Virus record (IMG/VR): IMGVR_UViG_3300032242_001289
Span: 1-29,114 of that record
Direction: 5' to 3' (one strand)
Length of the DNA: 29,114 nt
From: a virus
How positions within the stretch are numbered: the first letter of the stretch is position 1; the number at the start of each line of letters is the position of its first letter. Below the pieces are notes generated by a model. That model was not told the DNA's origin, made no database searches, and saw nothing but the letters and a program-made list of their open reading frames with translations. The translations under genes and the position numbers were made by a program. Of this stretch, positions 6,394 to 14,600 are shown in pieces.

Positions 6394-6743
6394 TTGAAGT
6401 AACCTTACCCTTCCCTCCTACTGTCAACACTTATTGGCGTAAGTGGAATAACAGAATGGTCATTTCTGATAAGGGAAGGGCTTATAGGGATGCTGTTGCT
6501 AATTTAATGTTAACTAAAAGGGCATATATCTACAATCAAACACTTGATAAAAAATTGCGTGTTGAAATTAAAGCATATCGACCTGATAAAAGAAAGCGTG
6601 ACTTAGATAATCTTTTGAAGGCAACATTGGATTCTCTTGCATACGCAGGGGTTTACCAAGACGATTCACAAATCGTTGACCTTCGTATTTATTGGGCTAA
6701 TGAAATTGGTGGAATGTTAAAAATTAAGATAGAGGAAATATGA
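6390..6743 (+). CDS. rusA: RusA-like Holliday junction resolvase
   Basis: A 117-residue protein matching RusA throughout. It has the LPFPPTVNTYWR opening (residues 6-17), the basic KAYRPDKRKR stretch and the catalytic acidic motif DLDNLLKATLDSL (D71, D73), then DDSQI (D91, D92). In E. coli RusA the catalytic acids are Asp70, Asp72 and Asp91, a very close match. Its length is close to that of the E. coli protein. It would act as a dimer cutting four-way junctions, resolving replication and recombination intermediates before packaging. It overlaps both neighbours by ATGA. Confidence 0.93.
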   Translation: MIEVTLPFPPTVNTYWRKWNNRMVISDKGRAYRDAVANLMLTKRAYIYNQTLDKKLRVEIKAYRPDKRKRDLDNLLKATLDSLAYAGVYQDDSQIVDLRIYWANEIGGMLKIKIEEI

Positions 6744-7066
6744 ATATTGATATTGAAAAATGTTTGGATTGGATGCGTGACAATGCAATAGAATTGGCTA
6801 ATGCAAAAGCAAACATGACCTTTCAAACAGAAAAAAGAAAGTCTGTGAAAGCTGACTTGATGCAACGCAGTTTGGAGCGTACAGAGTCAGCCAAAGAATC
6901 ATGGGCATACTCACACCCTGAATACTCAGAACAGCTTGAAGAACTGCGTATAGCAATCTATGAGTATGAATTAATCAGGGTGCAGATGATGGCTTGTGAA
7001 TTAAAGATAGAAGTATGGCGTTCATTGGAAGCAACTAACCGAGCAATAGATAAGGCACACATATGA
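6740..7066 (+). CDS. Conserved phage hypothetical protein, 108 aa, helical
   Basis: A 108-residue, almost wholly helical protein with heptad-like stretches (ANMTFQTEKRKSVKADLMQR and EELRIAIYEYELIRVQMMAC). It contains a conserved-looking HPEYSEQLEELR turn. Proteins with this pattern recur in phage recombination regions, but I know no function. It starts within the RusA stop (ATGA) and ends overlapping the next gene by 4 bases. Confidence 0.68.
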   Translation: MNIDIEKCLDWMRDNAIELANAKANMTFQTEKRKSVKADLMQRSLERTESAKESWAYSHPEYSEQLEELRIAIYEYELIRVQMMACELKIEVWRSLEATNRAIDKAHI

Positions 7067-7302
7067 AAAAATGGTTAAGAGAACAATACCCTGACTTGTT
7101 AACTATGGATGGGTTAGATAAAGCAATTGTGGGTGTAGTGGAACGCATCGGTACACAAGCTGTTTGTTATTCAGAAAAGAAAATTATTAAAATATTAATG
7201 AGTCAAGGAATGAGTGAAGAGGATGCTTATGATAACTTTCAATTCAACATTGCTAACACTTGGGTAGGGGAACATACACCTTTTATTCTTTACAATGAAT
7301 AA
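7063..7302 (+). CDS. Conserved small phage protein (GLDxAIxGV type), 79 aa
   Basis: A 79-residue protein with the pattern GLDKAIVGVVERIG, then a YSEKKIIKIL helix, MSEEDAYDNFQFNIANTWVGE and TPFILY. This layout is familiar from many small phage early genes without a known role. It overlaps both neighbours (ATGA upstream, 8 bases downstream with the HNH-like gene). Confidence 0.7.
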   Translation: MKKWLREQYPDLLTMDGLDKAIVGVVERIGTQAVCYSEKKIIKILMSQGMSEEDAYDNFQFNIANTWVGEHTPFILYNE

Positions 7303-7567
7303 TAAATTAAACGATAAAGAACGCAAACATTTGGCAAGGGTCAAAGAATTACCTTGCTCGGTGTGTGATGCACCCCCTCCAAGCGATGCTCATCACTACA
7401 AACAACATCGGCAATACCTTTGCATAGCATTATGTAAAGACTGCCACCAAGGGACTTTTAATGGCTTACATGGGCAAAAAAGAATGTGGGCTGTAATGAA
7501 GATGGATGAACAAGATGCATTGAATGTAACCATTGAACGCATATTAGGGAAACTACCTATAAAATAA
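7295..7567 (+). CDS. HNH-like / Ref-like zinc-binding nuclease, 90 aa
   Basis: A 90-residue protein with paired zinc ligands LPCSVCDA (C21, C24) and CKDCH (C47, C50, H51), and HH (H33, H34) between them. Downstream are N56 and H59 in FNGLHGQKRMW. The arrangement is that of small HNH-type or RecA-dependent Ref-like nucleases found in phage recombination regions, often near RusA as here. It would cut DNA during recombination or packaging. It closes the long early operon; its last codons (LGKLPIK-stop) are copied in a non-coding repeat at 8005-8030. Confidence 0.7.
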   Translation: MNNKLNDKERKHLARVKELPCSVCDAPPPSDAHHYKQHRQYLCIALCKDCHQGTFNGLHGQKRMWAVMKMDEQDALNVTIERILGKLPIK

Positions 7568-7640
7568 ATGTTGTGCAATTGGATAATTTGTTGTTATACT
7601 AATTCCATACCAATTTCGGTATTTAATTCGGAGAAATAAA
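7542..7640 (+). repeat. Direct repeat copy 1 (HNH 3' end, promoter and leader)
   Basis: This segment spans the last codons of the HNH-like gene, the promoter and the leader of the 7641 gene. It is repeated at 8005-8101. The first 45 bases match at 41 positions; the last 33, including TACCAATTTCGGTATTTAATT and the ribosome binding site, match at 30. The middle differs. A shorter relative of the promoter part lies at 9019-9056. Confidence 0.85.
7571..7600 (+). promoter_or_regulatory. Promoter P1, TTGTGC-18-TATACT with extended -10
   Basis: TTGTGC (7571-7576) and TATACT (7595-7600) are 18 bases apart, and the -10 is preceded by TG one base up (TGTTATACT). The same boxes and spacing recur at 9019-9048, with 16 identical bases from TTGTGC onward and the shared TATACTAATT. 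This supports a real promoter for the gene at 7641. Confidence 0.65.
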
Positions 7641-7985
7641 TTGAGAACAATTAACTTAGACGCAGTACAGTCCCCATTTCGTGCAATCTATGAAGAAGCG
7701 ATTGCATCAGCTAAAAAAGCAGAGCAGGACTTCATTGATAAGCATGGCGAACCACTCTACTGTGGTTTTGCATGGGTTGATATCCCTGATGGTCGTAGCC
7801 CCTTTGTCAATTGGTGTAAGAAAGTTGGCGTAGGCAGAAAGCATTGGAAAAAAGGTTGGAGCATTTGGAATCCTGCTGACAACAATACGCAGAGCATGGA
7901 CATCAAAGAAGCAGGTGCTGAAGCGTTTGCTGAGGTGCTCAACAAATACAACATTAATTGCTATTGGGCAAGTAGAGCAGACTAA
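7641..7985 (+). CDS. Conserved phage hypothetical protein, 114 aa, TTG start
   Basis: A 114-residue protein with a striking conserved-looking centre: PLYCGFAWVDIPDGRSPFVN, WCKKVGVGRKHWKKGWSIWN, then QSMDIKEAGAEAFAEVLNKY. Relatives are found in diverse tailed phages, without known function as far as I recall. The start is TTG at 7641 with CGGAGAA 8 bases upstream; no in-frame ATG lies nearby. It is a single-gene unit with its own promoter (7571-7600) and a hairpin (7990-8005) after the stop, so it is regulated apart from the early operon. Confidence 0.75.
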   Translation: MRTINLDAVQSPFRAIYEEAIASAKKAEQDFIDKHGEPLYCGFAWVDIPDGRSPFVNWCKKVGVGRKHWKKGWSIWNPADNNTQSMDIKEAGAEAFAEVLNKYNINCYWASRAD

Positions 7986-7989
7986 AAAA

Positions 7990-8005
7990 AGGGGGGCAAC
8001 CCCCT
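7990..8005 (+). terminator. GCAA-capped hairpin AGGGGG-GCAA-CCCCCT
   Basis: A 6-base perfect stem with a GCAA (GNRA-type) loop lies 4 bases after the stop of the 7641 gene. An A-run precedes it, but no U-run follows on the plus strand, so it may be a partial terminator or an mRNA 3'-end stabiliser. It is the first of three near-identical hairpins. Confidence 0.5.
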
Positions 8006-8101
8006 ATTAGGGAAAGTACCTATAAAATAATTATTGTGCAAGTGGATAAAATTATATACAGTATTACTTATACCAATTCGGTATTTAATTAGGAGAAAAA
8101 A
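8005..8101 (+). repeat. Direct repeat copy 2, including a non-coding relic of the HNH gene end
   Basis: This is the second copy of the 7542-7640 segment. Its first part reads, in one frame, L-L-G-K-V-P-I-K-stop, against I-L-G-K-L-P-I-K-stop at the true HNH gene end, although no open frame leads into it here. The promoter and leader parts follow. It most likely arose by duplication of the region downstream of the HNH gene, which placed the 7641 gene between two copies. Confidence 0.8.
8034..8060 (+). promoter_or_regulatory. Promoter P2, diverged copy of the TTGTGC promoter
   Basis: TTGTGC (8034-8039) followed by AAGTGGATAAAA matches P1 and P3, but the -10 part has changed. The best box, TATACA (8055-8060), is only 15 bases away. 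It may be weak or use a different box. It precedes the 57-residue gene at 8102. Confidence 0.4.
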
Positions 8102-8275
8102 ATGTCACCACAAGATTTTAAATTAACACAGTCAGATTTCGATGCTTACCCTAATATGTCTGCTGAAGCTATACAAGATTTATATTATCAAGATGCCATA
8201 GCAAATGAATCTATGGCAGAAGCAGAAGGTGCTTGGGAAGATGCAGGTTCTGTTTGGGTGGGTTCTAATTATTAA
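8102..8275 (+). CDS. Small acidic hypothetical protein, 57 aa
   Basis: The frame opens MSPQDFKLTQSDFDAYPNMS and ends WVGSNY before TAA. AGGAG is 7 bases before the ATG and the promoter copy P2 lies upstream. The product is very acidic, with Ala/Glu-rich helix (NESMAEAEGAWEDAG) and several Trp/Tyr. It lacks the Lys/Arg expected of a DNA-binding protein; acidic small phage proteins sometimes mimic DNA or bind basic host enzymes, but that is speculation. It is followed by a hairpin at 8280-8297. Confidence 0.65.
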   Translation: MSPQDFKLTQSDFDAYPNMSAEAIQDLYYQDAIANESMAEAEGAWEDAGSVWVGSNY

Positions 8276-8279
8276 CAAC

Positions 8280-8297
8280 CAAGGGGGCAACCCCTTG
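8280..8297 (+). terminator. GCAA-capped hairpin CAAGGGG-GCAA-CCCCTTG
   Basis: A perfect 7-base stem with a GCAA loop starts 4 bases after the stop of the 57-residue gene. No U-run follows and no promoter is evident before the next gene at 8329, so the transcript probably continues. This suggests a processing or stability function, or a leaky terminator. Confidence 0.5.
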
Positions 8298-8328
8298 TCA
8301 ATTTAAAAACTATTTAGGAAAATATCAA

Positions 8329-8973
8329 ATGAGCAAAATTCAAATTCGTGGTAACTGTCAATGTTGTGGTCGGCAACAAGCTGTTGTCGGTGGTTTAATG
8401 TCTAAGCATGGATACACAGTAGAGCATGGTTGGTTCAATGGTGTGTGCTCAGGTAATGACTATCAGCCTATGCAGTTCAGTCGTGACAAAACAGATAGTC
8501 TTGTTGCTGAAATTCGTGCTGAAGTTGTTCAGTTATTGGATAAAGTAGAGCAATTAAAGAATGGCACTTTTTTTCCTAAGTTTGTTAGCAAAACTGTTTA
8601 CAACCCTGAAACACGCAAAAGAGAACAGAATCTAATTCCATTTGTTGAAGCTAATCAGTATGACCAAGAAGATGCAGTAAACAAATTGGCATGGAATTTA
8701 AAGTGTCGGGCTGACGATGGTGTAGCATTCTCAGACCAATTGGAAAAAATTGCCAACGAAGTGTTTGGCACAGATTTAATCAAAGTAGAAAAGAAAGAAA
8801 TCGCACCTATTCTAATTAACGAAAAAAGAATTAACAAAGATACAGGCATAGTTTATACCTGCTTCAAATTAGAAGGTGCAAGAGTATGGTGGACAGGTGC
8901 AAGACCTTCTGATAATAAGGTAATGAAGAGTTGGATGGGTACGCAGTCTTGGAGAGGGATGGAAATAGTTTAA
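8329..8973 (+). CDS. Conserved phage hypothetical protein with N-terminal zinc knuckle, 214 aa
   Basis: A 214-residue protein starting MSKIQIRGNCQCCGRQQAVV: a Cys cluster (C10, C12, C13 and later C40) that may bind zinc. Then comes LMSKHGYTVEHGWFNGVCSG, a pattern seen in several phage proteins of unknown role. A helical middle (LVAEIRAEVVQLLDKVEQLK) and a C-terminal part with KLEGARVWWTGARPSDNKVM follow. AGGAAAA lies 9 bases upstream of the start. It shares leader style (ATATCAAATG) with the gene at 9092. The function is unknown; a nucleic-acid-associated role is possible from the Cys cluster. Confidence 0.75.
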   Translation: MSKIQIRGNCQCCGRQQAVVGGLMSKHGYTVEHGWFNGVCSGNDYQPMQFSRDKTDSLVAEIRAEVVQLLDKVEQLKNGTFFPKFVSKTVYNPETRKREQNLIPFVEANQYDQEDAVNKLAWNLKCRADDGVAFSDQLEKIANEVFGTDLIKVEKKEIAPILINEKRINKDTGIVYTCFKLEGARVWWTGARPSDNKVMKSWMGTQSWRGMEIV

Positions 8974-8979
8974 AGAAAT

Positions 8980-8995
8980 AGGGGGGAAACCCCCT
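8980..8995 (+). terminator. GAAA-capped hairpin AGGGGG-GAAA-CCCCCT
   Basis: A 6-base perfect stem with a GAAA loop, extendable by two weaker pairs, starts 7 bases after the stop of the 8329 gene. GTTAAAAAATAATT follows, so there is no U-run. It is nearly identical to the hairpins at 7990 and 8280, with the loop changed within the GNRA class. Confidence 0.5.
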
Positions 8996-9018
8996 GTTAA
9001 AAAATAATTAAAAAAAAC

Positions 9019-9048
9019 TTGTGCAATTGGATAAAACTTTGTTATACT
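9019..9048 (+). promoter_or_regulatory. Promoter P3, TTGTGC-18-TATACT with extended -10
   Basis: TTGTGC (9019-9024) and TATACT (9043-9048) with an 18-base spacer match P1 in boxes, spacing and the ATTGGATAA just after the -35. The extended -10, TGTTATACT, is also kept. It drives the gene at 9092. Confidence 0.65.
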
Positions 9049-9091
9049 AATTACATACTGCAATAGGGCAGTTTATTTCGGAGAATATCAA

Positions 9092-9802
9092 ATGACAATC
9101 AAAGGACACACAATCATCGACAACCCTGTTGCTTATGCTAATGCAACAAAAGCTAGAATCCTTGCAAACGCTTATAAAACATGGTCAAAGAACACCCCTG
9201 ACTTTGCAGAAATTGAAGCATTTGTAAGCCAAGGCGTGGTAGAATATAGACATGGGCAGAAAATTTTTGCTGACAATTTTGTTGGTTCTTTAGCCAAAGC
9301 TTTACAGAATTATGGCAAGTTAACCGACAAACAATGTGACGCTGTTCGTAAATGCATTACTAAGCGTGAAGAAAAACGCCAAGAGTGGTTAAAGGCTATT
9401 GAAGAGCAAAAGGTACATTCTGCTCACATTGGCGTAGAGTCAGAAAAGATTGCAGGTCGTGCTTATGTAGAAGCAGTATTAGTTGTGGATGCTACACAGT
9501 TCAGCTACTACGATAGCCCAAGAGCATATGTATTCCTAATGCGTGACGAAGCAGGTAACAAGATTGTTTACAAGTCAAAGTCTTTCCTGACATTTAAGTT
9601 TCAATACAAAAAAGATGCTCCTGATTATTGGCAGGGATGGTTAACAGATATTAAGGCAGGTATGACTATCGACTTTACAGCGACCATCAAAGCCCACGCA
9701 GAATCTAAAGGCGAAAAGCAAACAATCGTGCAGAGACTAAAGGTAACAGGTCTAGAATACACAGAGGGTAAGCTAAAGGAAGCAATAGACAAGACAACAT
9801 AA
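9092..9802 (+). CDS. Conserved phage hypothetical protein, 236 aa
   Basis: A 236-residue protein that I cannot assign to a named family. Residues 1-110 are helical and basic (ANATKARILANAYKTWSKNT; LTDKQCDAVRKCITKREEKR). Residues 125-235 are beta-rich and look like a compact OB-like or similar domain (VEAVLVVDATQFSYYDS, SKSFLTFKFQY, DFTATIKAHAESKG, TIVQRLKVTGLEY). A nucleic-acid-binding role would fit this two-part layout but is not shown. It has its own promoter (P3), a strong CGGAGAA site and a true terminator at 9806. Confidence 0.7.
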   Translation: MTIKGHTIIDNPVAYANATKARILANAYKTWSKNTPDFAEIEAFVSQGVVEYRHGQKIFADNFVGSLAKALQNYGKLTDKQCDAVRKCITKREEKRQEWLKAIEEQKVHSAHIGVESEKIAGRAYVEAVLVVDATQFSYYDSPRAYVFLMRDEAGNKIVYKSKSFLTFKFQYKKDAPDYWQGWLTDIKAGMTIDFTATIKAHAESKGEKQTIVQRLKVTGLEYTEGKLKEAIDKTT

Positions 9803-9805
9803 AAC

Positions 9806-9829
9806 AAGGGGACACGCAGTCCCTTTTTT
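9806..9829 (+). terminator. Rho-independent terminator
   Basis: AAGGGGAC-acgca-GTCCCTTT gives an 8-pair stem with one G-T pair and a 5-base loop, merging into a T-run. It begins 4 bases after the stop of the 9092 gene. It separates the early and middle genes from the packaging operon. Confidence 0.8.
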
Positions 9830-9833
9830 GTTA

Positions 9834-9876
9834 TATAATTCCTAATATCAGATGGTTTGAGAAAAACTATACTAAT
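9834..9876 (+). promoter_or_regulatory. Possible promoter region of the packaging operon
   Basis: A perfect TATAAT (9834-9839) and a TATACTAAT (9868-9876), identical to the word in P1 and P3, lie between the terminator and the TerS candidate. Neither has a convincing -35, so a phage- or activator-dependent start is possible. Assignment is tentative. Confidence 0.3.
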
Positions 9877-9895
9877 CAAGGAGTTACAAATTACT

Positions 9896-10207
9896 ATGCC
9901 AACACATCGAACTACTATCAGGAAGACGCTTGAAGAAGGCACTCCTAATCAAGTTAGAGGGGCATTCTCAGCCCTTTTAAGACGCATGAATACACAGAAC
10001 CCTAAGAGACTTGAGAAGGTCGCAGAGGTGCTGTTTACACAGGCAGAAGAGGGTAACTTGAATGCAATCAATATTCTGTTCGATAGATTGGATGGAAGAC
10101 CTCATCAAGCCATTGAGATGGAAGCCAAGGTTGATATGACCCAACGCAATGAGGTAGTAGAGAATCTACTTAAAACTTTAGAGCAGAAACTAATTAATGA
10201 AGGTTGA
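9896..10207 (+). CDS. Putative small terminase subunit (TerS), DUF5681-like
   Basis: A 103-residue protein immediately before the large terminase and overlapping it by 11 bases, the usual place for TerS. The N-terminus is basic (PTHRTTIRKTLEEGTP). The centre, AEEGNLNAINILFDRLDGRP, matches the pattern seen in DUF5681-type phage proteins near terminases. The C-terminus is a helix (VVENLLKTLEQKLINEG) suited to oligomerisation. TerS recognises phage DNA and hands it to TerL. The ATG at 9896 is chosen, with AAGGAG about 12 bases upstream, over a TTG at 9857. The assignment rests on position and weak similarity. Confidence 0.6.
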   Translation: MPTHRTTIRKTLEEGTPNQVRGAFSALLRRMNTQNPKRLEKVAEVLFTQAEEGNLNAINILFDRLDGRPHQAIEMEAKVDMTQRNEVVENLLKTLEQKLINEG

Positions 10208-11612
10208 CACAAGGGAACTTGTAAACCGTATTATTGAGTCGGTAGAAGATGTTGATGACATAACAAGAGAGGTAGCTCTCAAAAAAACAGAATGGATGCT
10301 TAAAAGGCATAAGTTTCAAATACTACCTCCTGATACTTGGTGGAATATTTGGATGTTCATGGCAGGTCGTGGTTCAGGCAAAACAAGAACAGCGTCTGAA
10401 ATTATTTGGGAACTAGCATGGGACAACCCCAAGACTAGATGGTTGGTATCAGCACCGACCTATGCCGATGTAAAGGATGTTTGCTTCCTTGGTGAGTCAG
10501 GCATCATAAATGTCATACCCAAAATAATCATAGAAAAATATAGTGCAACCGACAATGAGTTGATATTAATCAATGGTTCAATTATCAAAGGAATACCTGC
10601 ATCAGAACCGTCTCGATTCAGAGGTCCACAGTTTCATGGAGGGTGGTTAGACGAGTTGGCAACTTGGGACTATCTTGACGAAGCATGGAACATGATTCAA
10701 TTTGGAATGCGTTTAGGTCAACGACCTATTATTATCTGCACTACTACACCACAGCCAAAACCCCTCATCATTGACCTTTTAGAGCGTGATGGACAGGATG
10801 TAATCGTCACAAAGGCAACCACCTATGACAACCTTGCCAACCTTGCACCAACCTTTGCAAAACAGATTCTACAATACGAAGGCACAACATTAGGTCGGCA
10901 AGAGTTACTTGCTGAGATTATCGACCCTGAAGAAGCAGGTATTATAAAAAGGAATATGTTTAGGCTATGGAAGGCAAATAAGCCCCTGCCACAGTTCCAA
11001 TATGTTATTCAGTCCTATGACTGTGCAACTTCGGATAAAACAGCCAATGACCCCACAGCGTGTTCTGTGTGGGGAGTATTCAAACCTGAAGACCGACCTA
11101 TGTCAGTTATGCTCATCGATTGTTGGAGTGAGCATATGCAATACCCTGACCTGCGACCAAGGGTGCTTGAGGAAGCCACCGAGATATATGGTGACCCTGA
11201 CGAGTTTGGGTCAGGTAAGAAAGTTGACCTCATCCTGATTGAAGACAAGTCTGCAGGTATCTCCCTTATCCAAGACTTGCAACGCTCAGGACTCAATGTG
11301 CGTGGGTATAACCCAGGTCGTGCTGACAAGATGATGAGGTTGAACATTGTATCCTCCATCATAGCCAAGGGCTTGGTCTACCTCCCTGAAAGCGACACCC
11401 ATGAGAATAGGGTCAAGACATGGATAGAACCCTTTGTCAACCAAGTCTGTGCCTTCCCTGAGGTCAGAAATGATGATTATGTGGATTCTATGACACAGGC
11501 ATTACGGATTATGAGGGACATGGGATTCTTAACAGTTGACTATATCCACGATGACTCGGATAATTATGTAGACGAAACAAAACCAAAAAGAGTTAATCCC
11601 TATGCAGTATAA
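10197..11612 (+). CDS. terL: Large terminase subunit (TerL), packaging ATPase-nuclease
   Basis: A 471-residue protein with all terminase landmarks. Walker A is MAGRGSGKT (residues 55-63), Walker B GGWLDELA (148-155) and the coupling motif TTTPQP (182-187). The C-terminal RNase H-like nuclease acids are SYDCA (D275), LIEDKSAG (E349/D350) and NDDYVDSMTQAL (D426-D430). It pumps DNA into the prohead through the portal and cuts the concatemer. It resembles the Terminase_6 type with a C-terminal nuclease and is complete for the family. The start overlaps the TerS candidate by 11 bases and lacks a strong ribosome binding site, so coupling is likely. Confidence 0.95.
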   Translation: MKVDTRELVNRIIESVEDVDDITREVALKKTEWMLKRHKFQILPPDTWWNIWMFMAGRGSGKTRTASEIIWELAWDNPKTRWLVSAPTYADVKDVCFLGESGIINVIPKIIIEKYSATDNELILINGSIIKGIPASEPSRFRGPQFHGGWLDELATWDYLDEAWNMIQFGMRLGQRPIIICTTTPQPKPLIIDLLERDGQDVIVTKATTYDNLANLAPTFAKQILQYEGTTLGRQELLAEIIDPEEAGIIKRNMFRLWKANKPLPQFQYVIQSYDCATSDKTANDPTACSVWGVFKPEDRPMSVMLIDCWSEHMQYPDLRPRVLEEATEIYGDPDEFGSGKKVDLILIEDKSAGISLIQDLQRSGLNVRGYNPGRADKMMRLNIVSSIIAKGLVYLPESDTHENRVKTWIEPFVNQVCAFPEVRNDDYVDSMTQALRIMRDMGFLTVDYIHDDSDNYVDETKPKRVNPYAV

Positions 11613-11634
11613 TTAAGAAAACTTGGGAGTTATT

Positions 11635-14600
11635 ATGCCATACGATGAGCTTGGGAATTTTTTTAACGGTGACGATGAATCACCATTGGAACAGTTCCCC
11701 AAATACTCAGATGTCAAACCATTTAGTGGTTTTACTGCAGACAAGCTGAAGGAAGGAATTAACCCCAAGACTGTCAAAAGCGTATTACAAGGATTAGGAA
11801 GTGCAGGAGAATCTCTTGCACGAGGTGCAGTATCGATGCCACTTGGCTTCCCTGCTGACATCTTTGAAGGTGGTAAGTTTATCCTCAATGAACTAGCAAA
11901 CCCAAGATACAACGAAGAAGGGTTTCGCACAGAAAATTACGACCCTAACAATAAATTGTTTGAAATGGGCAAGAACCCATTTACAACAGAGAATCTGCTC
12001 AAAGCACAGAAGCGTTATACCCCTGAATTTGGCGATAAAGACACCAACGAGTTTGTAGAGGGATTGGGTGGTATGGCAGGGTTCAGAGCATTGCCAACTG
12101 CTTTCAAGCTAGAAGAAGAAGCGTTAGAAGCATTATCCAAGATGCCAAAGATGGCAAGGTCAGAACGAGACAGGTTCGTCATGGATTATGTCAATCGCAA
12201 GAATGGCATCACACCTGAAGGTGGAAGCTTAGGTGCTAAAGTTGCTGAGATGAGCATGGCAGTTGAAAAAGGTGCAAAGACTGCAGGTAAAGTGGCAAGG
12301 AATGTAGAAGACGCAACTGTTGGTAACTACCAACGAGGTAAGGTAAGAAGAGCATCTGAAGAGAATCCACCAAGGGGTGAAGAAGAGAACGAGCTATTCC
12401 GTCAGAGACAGAATGAGAACTACCAATCAGGTGTTCCTGTCATGGCTGTTAGAAGAGTAAACGAAGGCAAGATGCCATTTGCTAAACCCCTTGCAGAAGG
12501 CGAAACAACAAACTCTTTAGGGCAGGATTTGAACAGCACCCAAGCAGAACAAATGTTGACAGAACATTATCCTTTTAGCCCAAGCGTTACACAAGATGAT
12601 ACAGCGAATGGATTTAGGCAATTCTTTTTAGGAAACAGAACTACGCCTGAATCAACTATGTTATTTCCACAATCTGACTCTTCTTTAAATCAAAAATACC
12701 ACGCTTTTTTGCAAAAAAGATTTGACGAGTTGTATCCTAATCAAAGCATTTATGATTTTACAGATGCACAAAAAAAGAAATTTGATGAGCAAATTGGTAA
12801 AGAATATATTAACAATGAACTTGCAGGAAAACCTGTAACTATTCAACCAAGAGCAGATGAACCACCAATAGAGGTAACTTATCCTGACTATGATACTTTT
12901 GCCGAAAGAAAAAAAGCAGTAGATTTGTTGGTAAGTGATGTTGTACCACAGTTTATGCAAAGGTATATGGCATCAGAAAAAGACCCATTGCTTGACCTTG
13001 CAAGGGAAGGAATAACGGTAAACCCACTTGATAGTTACTTCAGTAGAAATATAGAAAACCCATATGTAGACACAACTACTAGAAGAATGAGAGGTGAGTC
13101 AGGTATCCCTGAAGAGGGGTTAACAAGACAAGCGTATTTGGATGCTAAAACTGCATATGATGATGTTGAAAAAACTGCAAGTGCTTTGTCAACTCAAGTA
13201 TTAGATTTGGGGCATCAATTAATCAATAGTGGGGTAGCACCTCAATCAAACCCTCAATGGGTTGAGATAAGAAATCAACATAAAAAATTGATTAAAGATT
13301 TAGAAAAGAAAGAAGAAGCATTACGCAATGCATCGACAGCAAATGCTTATGAAAACGATGTTGATGCATATATGCAAAAAAGAACCAAAGAAAGATATAT
13401 TCAAAAGTTGCCTGTTAATGAAAGGCAATATCAAGAACCTAATTTGAGTAATTTGTTACCTCATGAAAGTGTTTATGATATTTTGAATGCAGATGATATG
13501 GGCAAAGCATCAGGTTACTCTGATTTTGTTGGTCATTTAATTAATGACATCCTTACAGGGGTTTATCCAATTATAGACACTAGGCAGAAGATAAAAAATC
13601 CTGACGGTACTAAAACAAATAATGAAAACTATGGGTTAATTAATGCAGAAAACATTCGTAATGTAAATATTCCTGATTACATTAGAAAAATTACCAAGCC
13701 AAGATTAAATAAAGAAAAAGAATTAAGAAAGAATTTCCAAGAAATGAACGAAAAAAATGAAGCTTTTGCAAAAGGTTTCATAGAAAAGTACCGTACAGAA
13801 TTTCCTGAATCAGATGATTACAACAAGATTGTTCCTGTCGATGTCAACAATGGCGATTTTACTTCTGAAGAAATTAGACAGCAAAACTCATTGACCTGTT
13901 GGGAACTTGACCATTGTAGTGGTAGGGGAGCACAAGGGTCAGGCAAAGAAATTCACCATAGAAGAAAAGAAGAAAGAACCTACCTGCCACAAAGAATTGC
14001 TTTTAGCAATGCTAAGTACCCTGGGTCATCAGAAGACGCTTCAACACACATTAATTCGATTATTGGTGGGTATGAGCACAACATCGACTTTAGAGATAAG
14101 AACACAGGTTTGCCTGTGTTTACTGCTCAATTAAAACCCATTCAACACTTATCAAGTTATGAAATAAATAACATAATTAATCAATTAGAGAGTGCATTGC
14201 CAAACAATATTGATATTGTGAAAGAATTTGCAAACGATGTTAACTTTAAAGAATTGAATGCATATGGGCATTATGCAAACCCAAAAAAAATAAACAGGGA
14301 ATTGGATAAATTAATTACTAAGTATCCACAATTTGCTAATGAATTTAGTAATGTAAAGATTGATGATAAAAACATCATGTATGACATTTCTTATTTCATG
14401 GGTTACAAAGACAAAATGACTCTTGCTAATAACGATGGTCATCCTTATGCAACGCAATATCGAGATGATATTGTTGAATGGTTAAATAAAAACCAAAACA
14501 TAATAAACAAAACAAGTCATGAATATTTACCAAAAAATGGTATCTTAGATACAGACCGAGGTGAGTTTGAACACGCATTGGGACAAATGCAAATCCCAAG

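Noticed and set aside
7542-8101. The duplicated segment as an IS element or att site
   Set aside because: There is no transposase, terminal inverted repeat or integrase in the window. The repeats are promoter and gene-end copies.
13907-14134. A 75-codon plus-strand open frame within the giant gene
   Set aside because: It lies in a second frame within a clearly coding and longer frame, with no ribosome binding site.
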